Positions 1-9,424 are shown, counted from the first letter of the stretch. The stretch is 14,958 nucleotides of DNA from Actinomycetes bacterium (GCA_023401045.1 JAEXEM010000077.1:1-14958), one strand, 5' to 3'. Numbers and translations are program-made. The notes: a model not told the origin generated them from the letters alone.

Positions 1-2
1 CC

Positions 3-1796
3 TCAGCCCGCGAGCAGCCCGTCGACGAGCTCGGCGACCCGGTCGGCCGCCGCGTCGACCGGCACCTGCTCGGCGACGCCACCGACGCGCGGGCGCACCT
101 CGACGAGACCGTCGGCCAGGCCGCGACCGACGACGACGACGAGCGGCACGCCGAGCAGCTCCGCGTCGGCGAACTTCACGCCGGGCGAGACCTTCGGGCG
201 GTCGTCGTAGAGCACCTCGACGCCGCGCGCTGCGAGCGTCGACGCGAGCGCCCCGGCCGCCTCGAAGACGGCCTCGTCCTTGCCGGTGGCGACGACGTGG
301 ACGTGCGCGGGCGCGACGTGCGCGGGCCACGCGAGGCCCTTGTCGTCGTGGTTGGCCTCGGCGAGCGCGGCGAGGACGCGCGTGACACCGATGCCGTACG
401 AGCCCATCGTCACGACCTGGGCCTTGCCGTTCTGGTCGAGGACGGTGAGGCCTAGCGCCTGGGCGTACTTGCGGCCGAGCTGGAAGATGTGGCCGATCTC
501 GATGCCGCGCGCGAGCTCGAGGGGCCCGGAGCCGTCGGGCGCCGGGTCCCCGGCACGCACCTCGGCCGCCTCGACGGTGCCGTCGGCGGTGAAGTCACGG
601 CCCGCGACGAGGTCGAACACGTGCCGGCCGGGCTCGTTCGCGCCGGTGATCCACCGGGTCCCCGGCACGACGCGCGGGTCGAGGAGGTAGCGCACGGCCG
701 TGCGCTCGCCGCCGTCGGGGACGGGGACGTTGGGGCCGAGCACGAGCGGGCCGATGTAGCCACGCACGAGCTCCGGGTGAGCCGCGAAGTCCGCGTCTCC
801 GGCGGGCTCGACCTCGGCGGGCGCCACGGCGGCCTCGAGACGCTTGAGGTCGACCTCGCGGTCCCCGGGCAGGCCGACGACGACGAGCTCGCGCTCCCCC
901 GTCGGCTGGACGAGGGCGAGGACGACGTTCTTCAGCGTGTCGGCCGCCTCCCAGGGGCGGTCCGGGCGCGGGAAGGACGCGTTCGCGAGGGCGACGAGCG
1001 ACTCGATCGTCGGGGTGTCCGGCGTGTCCTCGACGTGCGCGGCCGGGGCGTCGGACCAGTCGAGCGCGTCGGGGACGACGGTCGTCACGGCCTCGACGTT
1101 CGCGGCGTACCCGCCGGGCGAGCGGACGAACGTGTCCTCGCCGATGGCCGTCGGGGTGAGGAACTCCTCGGACCGCGACCCGCCCATCGCCCCGGACGTG
1201 GCGGCGACGATGACGTACTCGAGCCCGAGCCGGTCGAAGATGCGCTGGTAGGCACCACGCTGGGCCTCGTAGGAGGCGGAGAGGCCGTCGTCGTCGAGGT
1301 CGAACGAGTAGGCGTCCTTCATGACGAACTCGCGGCCACGGATGAGCCCGGCACGCGGGCGAGCCTCGTCGCGGTACTTCGTCTGGATCTGGTAGAGCGC
1401 GAGCGGCAGGTCCTTGTACGACGAGTACAGGTCCTTGACGAGGAGCGTGAACATCTCCTCGTGCGTGGGCGCGAGGAGGTAGTCGCCGCCCTTGCGGTCC
1501 TTGAGCCGGAAGATGTTCGGCCCGTACTCCTCCCACCGGCCGGTCGCCTCGTAGGGCTCCTTCGGCAGCAGCGCCGGGAAGTGCACCTCCTGCGCGCCGA
1601 TCGCGGCCATCTCCTCGCGGACCACCTGCTCGACCTTGGCGAGCACGCGCAGGCCGAGCGGGAGCCAGGTGTAGATGCCGGGGGCGGCGCGGCGGATGTA
1701 CCCCGCGCGCACGAGCAGCCGGTGGCTGGCGACCTCGGCGTCGGCGGGGTCCTCGCGCAGGGTGCGGACGAACAGCGTGGACATGCGCAGGAGCAT
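3..1796 (-). CDS. proS: Prolyl-tRNA synthetase, bacterial type with editing insert
   Basis: Cytoplasmic class II aminoacyl-tRNA synthetase charging tRNA-Pro with proline, 597 aa. Class II motif 2 is visible as [19 protein letters not shown] (about residues 140-158), and motif 3 as GSYGIGVTR near the C-terminal third, followed by the anticodon-binding domain (from about VAPAHVHVV). Between motifs 2 and 3 lies a long insert (roughly residues 225-410) containing TLKNVV and [11 protein letters not shown]. It matches the INS editing domain of bacterial ProS that hydrolyses Ala-tRNA-Pro. Length fits the family (a little under 600 aa). The start is the ATG at 1794-1796, giving [15 protein letters not shown]; the second Met, four codons on, is an alternative. 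The stop (TGA) lies within the window, so the gene is complete. It is divergent from the DNA glycosylase gene and follows the usual actinobacterial ispG-GNAT-proS neighbourhood. The ATG is probably the 5' end of a leaderless mRNA (see the -10 entry). Confidence 0.97.
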   Translation of the reverse strand: MLLRMSTLFVRTLREDPADAEVASHRLLVRAGYIRRAAPGIYTWLPLGLRVLAKVEQVVREEMAAIGAQEVHFPALLPKEPYEATGRWEEYGPNIFRLKDRKGGDYLLAPTHEEMFTLLVKDLYSSYKDLPLALYQIQTKYRDEARPRAGLIRGREFVMKDAYSFDLDDDGLSASYEAQRGAYQRIFDRLGLEYVIVAATSGAMGGSRSEEFLTPTAIGEDTFVRSPGGYAANVEAVTTVVPDALDWSDAPAAHVEDTPDTPTIESLVALANASFPRPDRPWEAADTLKNVVLALVQPTGERELVVVGLPGDREVDLKRLEAAVAPAEVEPAGDADFAAHPELVRGYIGPLVLGPNVPVPDGGERTAVRYLLDPRVVPGTRWITGANEPGRHVFDLVAGRDFTADGTVEAAEVRAGDPAPDGSGPLELARGIEIGHIFQLGRKYAQALGLTVLDQNGKAQVVTMGSYGIGVTRVLAALAEANHDDKGLAWPAHVAPAHVHVVATGKDEAVFEAAGALASTLAARGVEVLYDDRPKVSPGVKFADAELLGVPLVVVVGRGLADGLVEVRPRVGGVAEQVPVDAAADRVAELVDGLLAG

Positions 1797-1803
1797 GACC
1801 GCG

Positions 1804-1809
1804 AGCCTA
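1804..1809 (-). promoter_or_regulatory. Candidate -10 element of proS (leaderless)
   Basis: On the minus strand the hexamer TAGGCT fits the actinobacterial sigma-A -10 pattern TANNNT. It ends 7 nt before the A of the proS ATG, which would place the transcription start at or next to the start codon. No Shine-Dalgarno sequence is visible before the ATG, consistent with a leaderless transcript. I could not find a convincing -35 box. Confidence 0.5.
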
Positions 1810-1878
1810 GTGCGCCCGGCGGTGCGCCTCGGACCGGCAACGCGTCCGGTGCACCTGCCGGACGTCGGCGCCCGGTGC

Positions 1879-1884
1879 GAGGAT
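1879..1884 (+). promoter_or_regulatory. Candidate -10 (or SD) before the DNA glycosylase gene
   Basis: The hexamer GAGGAT ends exactly 6 nt before the GTG start at 1891, as expected for a -10 element driving a leaderless transcript. A weak -35 candidate, CTGCCG (1855-1860), lies 18 bp upstream. The GAGG within the same hexamer could alternatively serve as a Shine-Dalgarno sequence at about 8 nt spacing. Sequence alone cannot separate the two. Confidence 0.35.
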
Positions 1885-1890
1885 GGCGGC

Positions 1891-2781
1891 GTGCCGGAGC
1901 TGCCCGAGGTCGAGGCCCTCGCCCGCTACCTGCGCGAGCGCACGCAGGGGCGCACGCTCACGCGGGTCGAGGTGGCGTCGCTCAGCGCGCTCAAGACGTT
2001 CCGGCCGCCGCCGGCGGCGCTGCGCGGCGGCCGGGTGGTCGACGTCTCCCGGCACGGCAAGTGGCTCGACCTCGTCGTCGACACGCCGGCCGACGGCCTC
2101 CTCCACCTCGTGTGGCACCTCTCGCGCGCCGGCTGGGTGCGCTGGTACGACGCGCTGCCCGAGCGGCCGGCACGACCCGGCAAGTCGCCGATCGCGCTGC
2201 GCGTGGGTCTCGACGACGGCTCCGGGTTCGACCTCACCGAGGCCGGCACCCGCAAGCGCCTGGCCGTCCACGTCGTCGCCGACCCGGCCGACGTCCCCCA
2301 GATCGCGACGCTCGGCGTCGAGCCGCTGTCCGAGCAGTTCACGCCCGAGCGCCTCGGTGAGCTGCTCGGCGCGCGCAACCAGCAGGTCAAGGGGCTGCTG
2401 CGCGACCAGGGCACGATCGCCGGCATCGGCAACGCCTACTCCGACGAGATCCTCCTCGTCGCCCGCACGAGCCCGTTCGCACCCACGCGCTCGTACGACG
2501 AGCCGCGCACCGCCGCGCTGCACGCCGCGATCCGCTCGGTGCTGACGGAGGCGGTCTCCGCCGCGTCGGGGCGGCCGGCGGCCGAGCTCAAGGACGCCAA
2601 GCGACGCGGCATGCGGGTGCACGGCCGCACCGGCGAGCCGTGCCCCGGCTGGGACGGGACGCCGTGCGGCGACACCGTCCACGAGGTCTCCTTCGCGGAC
2701 TCCTCGCTGCAGTACTGCCCGACGTGCCAGACCGGCGGCAAGCCGTTGGCCGACCGGCGCCTCTCACGCCTGCTGCGCTGA
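1891..2781 (+). CDS. Fpg/Nei-family DNA glycosylase (AP lyase)
   Basis: Base-excision repair glycosylase of the formamidopyrimidine/endonuclease VIII family, 296 aa. It removes oxidised bases and nicks the abasic strand. The GTG at 1891 is chosen because it leaves the required N-terminus P-E-L-P-E-V-E right after the initiator: Pro2 is the catalytic imino nucleophile and Glu3 its partner. The expected beta-hairpin Lys is in RHGKWLDL (K57), and the helix-two-turn-helix motif reads [19 protein letters not shown]-terminal zinc finger is present (C251, C259, C276, C279), but its first knuckle is C-X7-C instead of the usual C-X2-C. It resembles the actinobacterial subfamily ending [20 protein letters not shown] rather than E. 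coli MutM, so I give no symbol. The reading frame runs open far upstream (to 1675), but that part opposes proS and is a shadow. The gene is divergent from proS and convergent with the GNAT gene. Confidence 0.92.
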   Translation: MPELPEVEALARYLRERTQGRTLTRVEVASLSALKTFRPPPAALRGGRVVDVSRHGKWLDLVVDTPADGLLHLVWHLSRAGWVRWYDALPERPARPGKSPIALRVGLDDGSGFDLTEAGTRKRLAVHVVADPADVPQIATLGVEPLSEQFTPERLGELLGARNQQVKGLLRDQGTIAGIGNAYSDEILLVARTSPFAPTRSYDEPRTAALHAAIRSVLTEAVSAASGRPAAELKDAKRRGMRVHGRTGEPCPGWDGTPCGDTVHEVSFADSSLQYCPTCQTGGKPLADRRLSRLLR

Positions 2782-2782
2782 C

Positions 2783-2812
2783 CGCCCCGGGGCGCACGGG
2801 GTCGCCCGACCC
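2783..2812. terminator. Possible weak stem-loops after the glycosylase gene
   Basis: The 121-nt convergent gap between the glycosylase and GNAT genes starts with a perfect 12-bp palindrome CGCCCCGGGGCG (2783-2794), immediately followed by the stem-loop GGGTC-GCCC-GACCC (2799-2812). Neither is followed by a T tract. A role in terminating the glycosylase transcript is an inference from position and GC-rich pairing only. No small gene is visible in the gap. Confidence 0.25.
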
Positions 2813-2873
2813 GGTCGCGCTGCACGTGGCGACGCCCACCGGCGGCAGCGCCTGACGACCGCGGCGACGGCTG

Positions 2874-2916
2874 GAACAGCACCGTCGGCTAGAACAGCAC
2901 CGCTAGAACAGCACCG
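2874..2916 (-). repeat. Three-copy short repeat at the 3' end of the GNAT gene
   Basis: The 11-mer GAACAGCACCG (plus strand) occurs at 2874-2884, 2892-2902 and 2906-2916. The last two lie in an exact tandem duplication of the 14-mer CTAGAACAGCACCG (2889-2902 and 2903-2916). Read on the minus strand, each 14-mer is the end of the GNAT gene, coding V-L-F followed by its TAG stop. The duplication therefore places a second TAG just after the first. The outermost copy has CCAG in place of CTAG and lacks the stop. Confidence 0.9.
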
Positions 2917-3799
2917 TCGCGTACGCCCCGACCTCACGGAAGCCCACCGCCTCGTAGGCACGCACGGCGCGGGTGTTGTAGCCGTTGACGTAGAGCGACA
3001 CGAGCGGCGCGATGTGCTCGCGCGTCGCCGCGACGACGGCGGCCATGCCGGACTCCGAGAGCCGCTCGCCTCGTCGGTCGGGGGCGACCCACACGCCCTG
3101 CACCTGGGCGACGCCGCCGGCGACGGCCGCGACCTCCGCCTTGAAGACGACCCGTGGCTTGCGCCAGCCCCGGTCGACGAGGACGAACGAGCGCCCTTCC
3201 TCGACGAGACCGCGCACCCGCGTCTCGTAGGGCCCGCCGGGTCCGCTCGCCGGGGAGTACCCGACCTCCTCGGTGAACATCCGCACGCAGGCCGGCAGGA
3301 CGATGTCGTACTCCTCGGGCCGGGAGCGTCGTACCCGCGGGTCCGGGGCGACCCGGGGGTCGGTGTCGATGACCATCGACGGCTGGTGCGCCCTCACCTC
3401 GCGCTCCGCGGGCCAGGCGCCGCGCAGCCGCGACCACAGCCCGAGCACCGCGTCGGCCGGCCCGACGAGGGACGAGCAGCGCCGGCCACGGTCCCGGCCG
3501 AGGCCCGCGAACGCCTCGAGGGCGCGCGCCGTCACGCCGGCGTCGGCCGCACCGAGCACCGGGACGAGGTTGGCACCGACCCAACAGACCCCGAGCAGCA
3601 CGTCGTCCTCGACGTAGCCCCACAGCTCGCCACCGGCGCGCCGGAGCCCGACGGCGAGGGCGTGCTGGAGACGGGTCGCGGCGAGCACGGACCCGACGGG
3701 GTCGACCGCGCACACCTCGAGGGCCGCGGGGACGTCCCGGTCGCCCAGGACGAGGGCACCGGTCCGCCCCGTGACCGTTACCGACTGCGGTGCCGCCAT
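2903..3799 (-). CDS. DUF4081 domain GNAT-family N-acetyltransferase
   Basis: Predicted cytoplasmic acetyl-CoA-dependent acyltransferase, 298 aa from the ATG at 3797-3799. The N-terminal half (about residues 1-130) resembles the DUF4081 region found in actinobacterial GNAT proteins next to ispG. The C-terminal half (about 150-298) is the GNAT fold, with VQGVWVAP (beta-4), then the acetyl-CoA loop, then SLYVNGYNTRAVRAYEAVGF, the typical motif B. The pyrophosphate loop reads RRGER (residues 242-246), where family members usually have RGxG/A, so cofactor binding may be altered. A GTG six codons upstream (3815-3817) is an alternative start. I prefer the ATG because a promoter-like -35/-10 pair places transcription start on it. 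Substrate is unknown. The gene follows ispG on the same strand with a 55-nt gap, and its 3' end is duplicated in tandem. Confidence 0.85.
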   Translation of the reverse strand: MAAPQSVTVTGRTGALVLGDRDVPAALEVCAVDPVGSVLAATRLQHALAVGLRRAGGELWGYVEDDVLLGVCWVGANLVPVLGAADAGVTARALEAFAGLGRDRGRRCSSLVGPADAVLGLWSRLRGAWPAEREVRAHQPSMVIDTDPRVAPDPRVRRSRPEEYDIVLPACVRMFTEEVGYSPASGPGGPYETRVRGLVEEGRSFVLVDRGWRKPRVVFKAEVAAVAGGVAQVQGVWVAPDRRGERLSESGMAAVVAATREHIAPLVSLYVNGYNTRAVRAYEAVGFREVGAYATVLF

Positions 3800-3805
3800 G
3801 GGGTG

Positions 3806-3835
3806 ATTGTGCCGCACGTCACACCCGACTGTCCG
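3806..3835 (-). promoter_or_regulatory. Candidate leaderless promoter of the GNAT gene
   Basis: On the minus strand a -35-like CGGACA (3830-3835) and a -10-like CACAAT (3806-3811) are separated by 18 bp. The -10 ends exactly 6 nt before the ATG at 3799, predicting a leaderless mRNA. Each box matches four of six consensus positions. If real, the GNAT gene can be transcribed independently of ispG. Confidence 0.4.
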
Positions 3836-3854
3836 GTCGAGGGGCCCTGCGATG

Positions 3855-5015
<1,161 letters not shown>

Positions 5016-5021
5016 GCCCTC

Positions 5022-5027
5022 ATCATC
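5022..5027 (-). promoter_or_regulatory. Candidate -10 element of ispG
   Basis: Minus-strand GATGAT has A at position 2 and T at position 6 of the -10 hexamer and ends exactly 6 nt before the ispG GTG. A weak -35 candidate, CGGTCA (5045-5050), lies 17 bp upstream. GAGGG directly before the GTG is too close to be a good Shine-Dalgarno sequence. This is weak evidence, supported mainly by the same geometry at other starts in the window. Confidence 0.3.
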
Positions 5028-5106
5028 CCACCTCGGCGCCGTGCTGACCGGCCGGGCCACGGTCGGGTGACGGTCCGGGCGGTCGCGGGTCGTCCTGCCA
5101 CCACGG

Positions 5107-6420
5107 TCAGCCGATCCGGACGGGGTTGACGATGTCGAGGTAGACGAGCAGCAGCCCCATGCCGCCGAGCAGCACGAACACCGCGTAGGCCACCGGCACG
5201 AGCCGCGCCGAGTCCGAGGGCCGCGGGCGGGCGCGGCCGCGTACCTTGGCCACCTGCCGGCGCGCGCCCTCCCAGAGCGCGGCGGCGACGTGACCGCCGT
5301 CGAGCGGGGGCAGCGGCAGCAGGTTGAAGACGAACAGCGCGACGTTGAGCATCGCGAGCGTCGACAGCAGCGCGGCGGCCCGCACCGCGACCGGCTCGGA
5401 GTCCATCGCGGCGATCTCGCCCGCGAACCGGCCGACGCCGACGGGGCCGACGATCGACGTCGCGTCGCGCTCGCCGCCGTTCACGGTGACCCCGACGAGG
5501 TCGACGACGCGCGCGGGCAGCGTGACGACGACCTTGGCGGTCTCCCACGTGCCGTTCGCGGTGACCGCGAGCGCCTCCCCGACGGGCCGACGCTGGATCT
5601 CCTCGCGCGGGGACACGCCGAGGAAGCCGACGGGCCGCGTGACGGCCTCGCCCGAGTCGTCGGTGACGACGAAGCCGTCCTCGTCGACGACCGGGCGCTC
5701 GGCGACGACGGGGGTGACGCTCAGCTCGAGCTCGCTGCCGTCGCGCTCGACGACGACGGGGACCGTCCGGTCCCCGGTGGCCCGGATGAGCCCGCTCACC
5801 TGCGCCCAGGACGTCACCTCGGTACCGTCCCAGCTGACGAGCCGGTCCCCGGGGCGCAGCCCGGCGGCGGCGCCGGGCGCCGCCGGGTCGTCCGGGGAGC
5901 ACTCGGTGCCGGCCGGTGCGTCGGCGGCGACGATGCACTCCGACACGTTCGCCAGCGTCGTGCTCGCCGTGGGGATGCCGATGCCGACGTACGCGACGAG
6001 CAGGAGGACGAACGCGATGACGAGGTTCATCACCGGGCCGCCGAGCATGACGACGAGCTTCTTCGGTGTCGAGAGGCGGTAGAAGGCACGGTGGTCCTCC
6101 CCCGGGCGGATCTCCTGCGCGCTGGCCTCGCGCGCGGCCGCGGCCGTGCGCTGCCACCACGTGCGGGGCTCGCGCGCCGCGACGGCCTCGTCGGTCGGGT
6201 ACATGCCGATGAGCCGCACGTAGCCCCCGAGCGGGATCGCCTTGAGCCCGTACTCGGTCTCACCGCGGGTGCGGGACCACAGCGTCGGCCCGAAGCCGAC
6301 CATGTACTGGCTGACGCGCACGCCGAAGCGCTTGGCGGGCACCATGTGCCCGACCTCGTGCAGCGCGATCGACGCCAGCAGCACGACGACGAACACGAGC
6401 ACCCCGACGACCGTCTCCAC
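5107..6420 (-). CDS. rseP: Site-2 protease, RseP/Rip1-type intramembrane metalloprotease
   Basis: Membrane-embedded zinc protease (M50) that cleaves transmembrane substrates such as anti-sigma factors, 437 aa. The first membrane segment contains HEVGH (residues 21-25), the HExxH zinc site. The third ligand lies in [13 protein letters not shown] (D374), the LDG motif of the family. GGPVMN precedes a second membrane helix (about residues 125-150). A single PDZ domain with [15 protein letters not shown] follows, and a final hydrophobic helix lies near the C-terminus. It is somewhat longer than mycobacterial Rip1, mostly through an acidic stretch after the PDZ ([16 protein letters not shown]). 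The start is GTG 6418-6420, preceded by GGAGAGG about 9 nt upstream as ribosome-binding site. It is followed by ispG as in other actinobacteria, but dxr is not upstream. The substrate here is unknown. Confidence 0.93.
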   Translation of the reverse strand: METVVGVLVFVVVLLASIALHEVGHMVPAKRFGVRVSQYMVGFGPTLWSRTRGETEYGLKAIPLGGYVRLIGMYPTDEAVAAREPRTWWQRTAAAAREASAQEIRPGEDHRAFYRLSTPKKLVVMLGGPVMNLVIAFVLLLVAYVGIGIPTASTTLANVSECIVAADAPAGTECSPDDPAAPGAAAGLRPGDRLVSWDGTEVTSWAQVSGLIRATGDRTVPVVVERDGSELELSVTPVVAERPVVDEDGFVVTDDSGEAVTRPVGFLGVSPREEIQRRPVGEALAVTANGTWETAKVVVTLPARVVDLVGVTVNGGERDATSIVGPVGVGRFAGEIAAMDSEPVAVRAAALLSTLAMLNVALFVFNLLPLPPLDGGHVAAALWEGARRQVAKVRGRARPRPSDSARLVPVAYAVFVLLGGMGLLLVYLDIVNPVRIG

Positions 6421-6474
6421 GCCCCCACCTCTCCCACGGATGCTGCCCGGCGCGTCGACCCGCGCCCGCCCGAC

Positions 6475-6480
6475 AGGTTA
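6475..6480 (-). promoter_or_regulatory. Candidate -10 element for rseP
   Basis: TAACCT on the minus strand fits TANNNT and lies 54 nt upstream of the rseP GTG, in the 110-nt gap after potC. It would give a leader of roughly 48 nt containing the GGAGAGG ribosome-binding site. No clear -35 is visible. No convincing terminator of the pot operon was found in this gap, so readthrough from potC into rseP is possible. Confidence 0.35.
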
Positions 6481-6530
6481 CGTCGGCCGGGCCCATCGTC
6501 GGCGAAGGACCTGGGTGCAGCCTGGGAGCC

Positions 6531-7331
6531 TCACCCGTGCGCGCGACCGGGGCGCCGTCCGCGCGCGAGGAGACGCCCCAGGAGGACGACGAGCAGCGCG
6601 ACGACGAACATCGTCGTGCTGATGACGTTCGCCTGCGGCGGGATGCCCCGGGTCGCCGAGACGTAGACGAACTCGGGGAACGTCGTGAACCCGCCGGAGG
6701 TGAAGCTCGTGACGATGTAGTCGTCGATGCTCAGGCTGAACGACAGCAGCGCGGCCGCGGCGATCCCCGGCAGCAGCAGGGGGAACGTCACCCGCCAGAA
6801 CGCCTGCCACGGCGAGGCGTAGAGGTCGGCGGCGGCCTGCTCGAGCGCCGGGTCGAGCGTCGCGACGCGGGCCTTGACCGCGACGACGACGAAGCTCACG
6901 CAGAACGTCACGTGCGCGAGGACGACCGTGCCGAGACCGAGCGGCAGCCGCAGCGCGAGGAGCTGCGAGACGAGCGCGGCGCCGAGGACGACCTCCGGGG
7001 TCGCCATCGGCAGGAAGACGAGGAGGTTGACGACGCCTCGTCCCCGGAACCGCCCGCGGACGAGCGCCACCGCGAGCAGCGTGCCGAGCGTCGTCGCGAG
7101 CAGCGTCGCGGCGAGCCCGACCTGGAGCGACGCGGCGAGGGCCTCGCAGACCCGCGGCGCCCCGCACGGGTTGCGCCAGGCGTCGAGGGTGAAGCCGCGC
7201 CACAGCAGGTTCGACTTGCCCGCGTCGTTGAAGGAGAACAGGACCGTGTAGGCGATGGGCACGAGGAGGAAGACGAACCCGAGCGACGCGAGCAGCGGGA
7301 CGACGGCCTCCCCCGGCCGGACCCGGTTCAC
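6531..7331 (-). CDS. potC: Polyamine ABC transporter permease, PotC/PotI type
   Basis: Inner-membrane permease subunit of a spermidine/putrescine importer, 266 aa. It has about six hydrophobic helices, beginning with VVPLLASLGFVFLLVPIAY. The cytoplasmic EAA loop that docks on the ATPase reads EQAAADLYASPWQAFWRVTF and is followed by PLLLPGI. The segment SFSLSIDDYIVTSFTSG is characteristic of PotC-type permeases. Length matches the family. The GTG start at 7329-7331 overlaps the stop of the upstream permease gene by 4 nt (GTGA), indicating translational coupling. It is the last gene of the potDABC operon. The substrate is inferred from family and operon partners; putrescine, spermidine or both are possible. 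Confidence 0.92.
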   Translation of the reverse strand: MNRVRPGEAVVPLLASLGFVFLLVPIAYTVLFSFNDAGKSNLLWRGFTLDAWRNPCGAPRVCEALAASLQVGLAATLLATTLGTLLAVALVRGRFRGRGVVNLLVFLPMATPEVVLGAALVSQLLALRLPLGLGTVVLAHVTFCVSFVVVAVKARVATLDPALEQAAADLYASPWQAFWRVTFPLLLPGIAAAALLSFSLSIDDYIVTSFTSGGFTTFPEFVYVSATRGIPPQANVISTTMFVVALLVVLLGRLLARGRRPGRAHG

Positions 7332-8242
7332 ACGAGGTCCTCGGTGCCGGCCCGCCGCACGTAGAGCGTGACGGCGGTGAGGACGGAGACGAGGAGCACG
7401 ACGGAGAGCACGGCCGCGGTCGGGTAGTCGAGCACGCGGAAGAACCGGGCCTCGACGACCTGGCCGATCATCACCGTCGTCGTGCTGTTGCCCAGCAGCG
7501 AGGAGTTGACGTAGTCGCCCACCGCGGGGATGAACGTCAGGAGCGTTCCGGCGACGACGCCGGGCATCGACAGCGGCAGGGTGACGGTGCGGAACGTCGT
7601 CAGCGGTGACGCGTAGAGGTCACCGCCCGCCTCGAGCATGCGGGGGTCGAGCCGCTCGAGGGACGCGAAGAGCGGGAGCACCATGAACGGCAGGAACGAG
7701 TACGTCAGCCCGATGACGACGGCTGCCGGAGTCGCCGTGAGCCGCCCGTCCGGGGGCAGCACCTGCAGCCAGCGCAGCGCGGACACGACGGCCGACTGGT
7801 CGGAGAGGATCTGCTTCCACGCGATCGTGCGCAGGATGAAGCTCGTGAAGAACGGGGCGACGACGAGGACGACGAGCAGCCCCTGCAGGGTCGGGCGGCC
7901 ACGCGCGCGGACCGCGACGAGGTAGGCCATGGGGTAGCCGACGACGAGGGCCGCGAGGGTCGCGAGGCCCGCGAACCCGAAGGACCGCACGAGCTGGGGC
8001 CAGAACTGCGCGAGGGCCTCGGGGTAGTTCCGCCAGCGCAGGGCGGGCGCGAACTCGCCCAGCTCGCCGCCGGGCACGGGCGCGTAGAACGACGTCGCGA
8101 GCAGCGTGCCGACGGGCAGGAGGAAGAACGCGACGAGGAAGACGACCCCGGGCACGACGAGCGCACGCGGCCCCGCTCCCCCGTCGCGACGCGCACCGCG
8201 GACCGCTCGCGCCGGTGCCTGCAGCACCGTCGGCAGGCTCAC
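7328..8242 (-). CDS. potB: Polyamine ABC transporter permease, PotB/PotH type
   Basis: First permease subunit of the importer, 304 aa. After a positively charged N-terminus (ARAVRGARRDGG) come hydrophobic helices starting at ALVVPGVVFLVAFFLLPVG. The motif APFFTSFILRTIAWKQIL is typical of PotB/PotH proteins, and the EAA loop is LEAGGDLYASPLTTFRTVTLP followed by LSMPGV. The start is GTG 8240-8242 (VSLPTVLQ), which overlaps the stop of the ATPase gene by 4 nt. The gene's own stop overlaps the potC start by 4 nt. The reading frame remains open far upstream (to 9250), but that part runs antiparallel to conserved ATPase motifs in another frame and is not coding. The partner permease is potC. Confidence 0.92.
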   Translation of the reverse strand: MSLPTVLQAPARAVRGARRDGGAGPRALVVPGVVFLVAFFLLPVGTLLATSFYAPVPGGELGEFAPALRWRNYPEALAQFWPQLVRSFGFAGLATLAALVVGYPMAYLVAVRARGRPTLQGLLVVLVVAPFFTSFILRTIAWKQILSDQSAVVSALRWLQVLPPDGRLTATPAAVVIGLTYSFLPFMVLPLFASLERLDPRMLEAGGDLYASPLTTFRTVTLPLSMPGVVAGTLLTFIPAVGDYVNSSLLGNSTTTVMIGQVVEARFFRVLDYPTAAVLSVVLLVSVLTAVTLYVRRAGTEDLV

Positions 8243-9420
8243 GGTTCCTCGCCGGGGCCGAGCGTGCCGTCGGTGGGTGCCTCGTGCCCGTCGAGGCCGA
8301 ACGCGTGCCCGACCGCCCAGCAGAGCCGCACCCGGCTGCCGGGCGGCCGCACGAGGGCGGCGTCGAGGTTCTGCGCGAAGACGCCGAACGTGCCGACGCC
8401 GTCGACCTCGACCTCGTACTGCGTGCTCACCCCGGCGAACGAGGTGTCGACGACCGTGCCCGTCCCGAGCTCGTCGTGCCCGGCCGGTACCGCCTCGTCG
8501 GCACCGAGCAGGACGACCTTCTCGGGGCGCACGCCGACGAGCACCGAGCGGTCCCGCGCGACGCTGCGGTCGGCCGCCACCCGGACCCGCCGGCCGGCGA
8601 CGTCGACCCCGAGCGTCGCCCCGCCGTCGAGCGTCTCGACGACGGTGCCGGGGACGAGGTTCGACCGGCCGAGGAAGTTGGCGACGAACGCCGTGCGGGG
8701 GCGCTCGTAGAGCTCGGCCGGCGCACCGAGCTGCTCGATCCTGCCGTGCTGCATGACGGCGACCGTGTCGGCCATCGTCATCGCCTCCTCCTGGTCGTGC
8801 GTCACGTGGACGAACGCCAGCCCCACCTCCTGCTGGATGCGCTTGAGCTCGACCTGCATCTGGCGGCGCAGCCGCAGGTCGAGCGCACCGAGCGGCTCGT
8901 CGAGCAGGAGGAGCGCCGGGCGGTTGACGACCGCACGGGCGAGCGCGACGCGCTGCTGCTGACCGCCCGAGAGCTGGGCCGGACGTCGGTCGGCGAGGTG
9001 GGCGAGCTCGACGAGCGCGAGCGCCTCGAGCGCGCGGTCGCGTGCCTGCGGCACGCGTCGACGCCGCAGCCCGAAGGCGACGTTCTCGAGCACCGTGAGG
9101 TGCGGGAACAGCGCGTAGGACTGGAACACCGTGTTGACGGCGCGGCGGTGCGGCGGCGCACCGGTGACGTCGGCGCCCGCGAGGCGCACGGTCCCGCTCG
9201 TCGGCCGCTCGAGGCCGGCGACGACCCGCAGCGTCGTCGTCTTGCCGCACCCCGACGGGCCGAGCAGCGCGAAGAACCCGCCCGCCGGGACCGTGAGGGA
9301 CAGGTCGTCGACGGCGACGACCTCGCCGAACCGCTTGGTCACGCCGTCGACCTCGAGGGCGGGGGCTTCCCCGGTCGCCGCGGGCGCGGCCCCGGCCGGC
9401 GCGGTGCCGAGCGTCGTCAC
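8239..9420 (-). CDS. potA: Polyamine ABC transporter ATP-binding protein, PotA type
   Basis: Cytoplasmic ATPase energising polyamine import, 393 aa. All nucleotide-binding motifs are intact: Walker A GPSGCGKTT (54-62), Q-loop FQSYALFPHLTV (Q100), signature LSGGQQQR (150-157), Walker B LLLLDEP (170-176) and the H-loop VTHDQEEA (H208). The C-terminal third is a TOBE-type regulatory domain (VGVRPEKVVLL onward), as in PotA. The GTG at 9418-9420 is chosen as start, 4 nt after the potD stop. It leaves about 20 residues (Ala/Pro-rich) before the first domain strand ALEVDGVTKRFG; I saw no better start. The frame is open further upstream only as a shadow of potD. Homologous ATPases serve iron or sulphate importers, but the adjacent binding protein and permeases favour polyamines. 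Confidence 0.94.
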   Translation of the reverse strand: MTTLGTAPAGAAPAATGEAPALEVDGVTKRFGEVVAVDDLSLTVPAGGFFALLGPSGCGKTTTLRVVAGLERPTSGTVRLAGADVTGAPPHRRAVNTVFQSYALFPHLTVLENVAFGLRRRRVPQARDRALEALALVELAHLADRRPAQLSGGQQQRVALARAVVNRPALLLLDEPLGALDLRLRRQMQVELKRIQQEVGLAFVHVTHDQEEAMTMADTVAVMQHGRIEQLGAPAELYERPRTAFVANFLGRSNLVPGTVVETLDGGATLGVDVAGRRVRVAADRSVARDRSVLVGVRPEKVVLLGADEAVPAGHDELGTGTVVDTSFAGVSTQYEVEVDGVGTFGVFAQNLDAALVRPPGSRVRLCWAVGHAFGLDGHEAPTDGTLGPGEEP

Positions 9421-9424
9421 GTCC

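Noticed and set aside
489..2360. Very long open frame on the plus strand opposite proS (over 600 codons)
   Set aside because: It is antisense to a fully conserved proS and then out of frame with the glycosylase. Its composition (Arg/Gly/Asp/Val-rich, no domains) is typical of high-GC shadow frames.
6503..6530. Repeated CCTGGG strings after potC considered as a terminator
   Set aside because: They are direct, not inverted, repeats and no T tract follows, so no stem-loop is supported.
7328..9250. Fusion of a long N-terminal region with the PotB permease in one frame
   Set aside because: The upstream 330 or so codons are an off-frame reading of the ATPase gene. The GTG at 8242 overlapping the ATPase stop gives a normal 304-residue permease.
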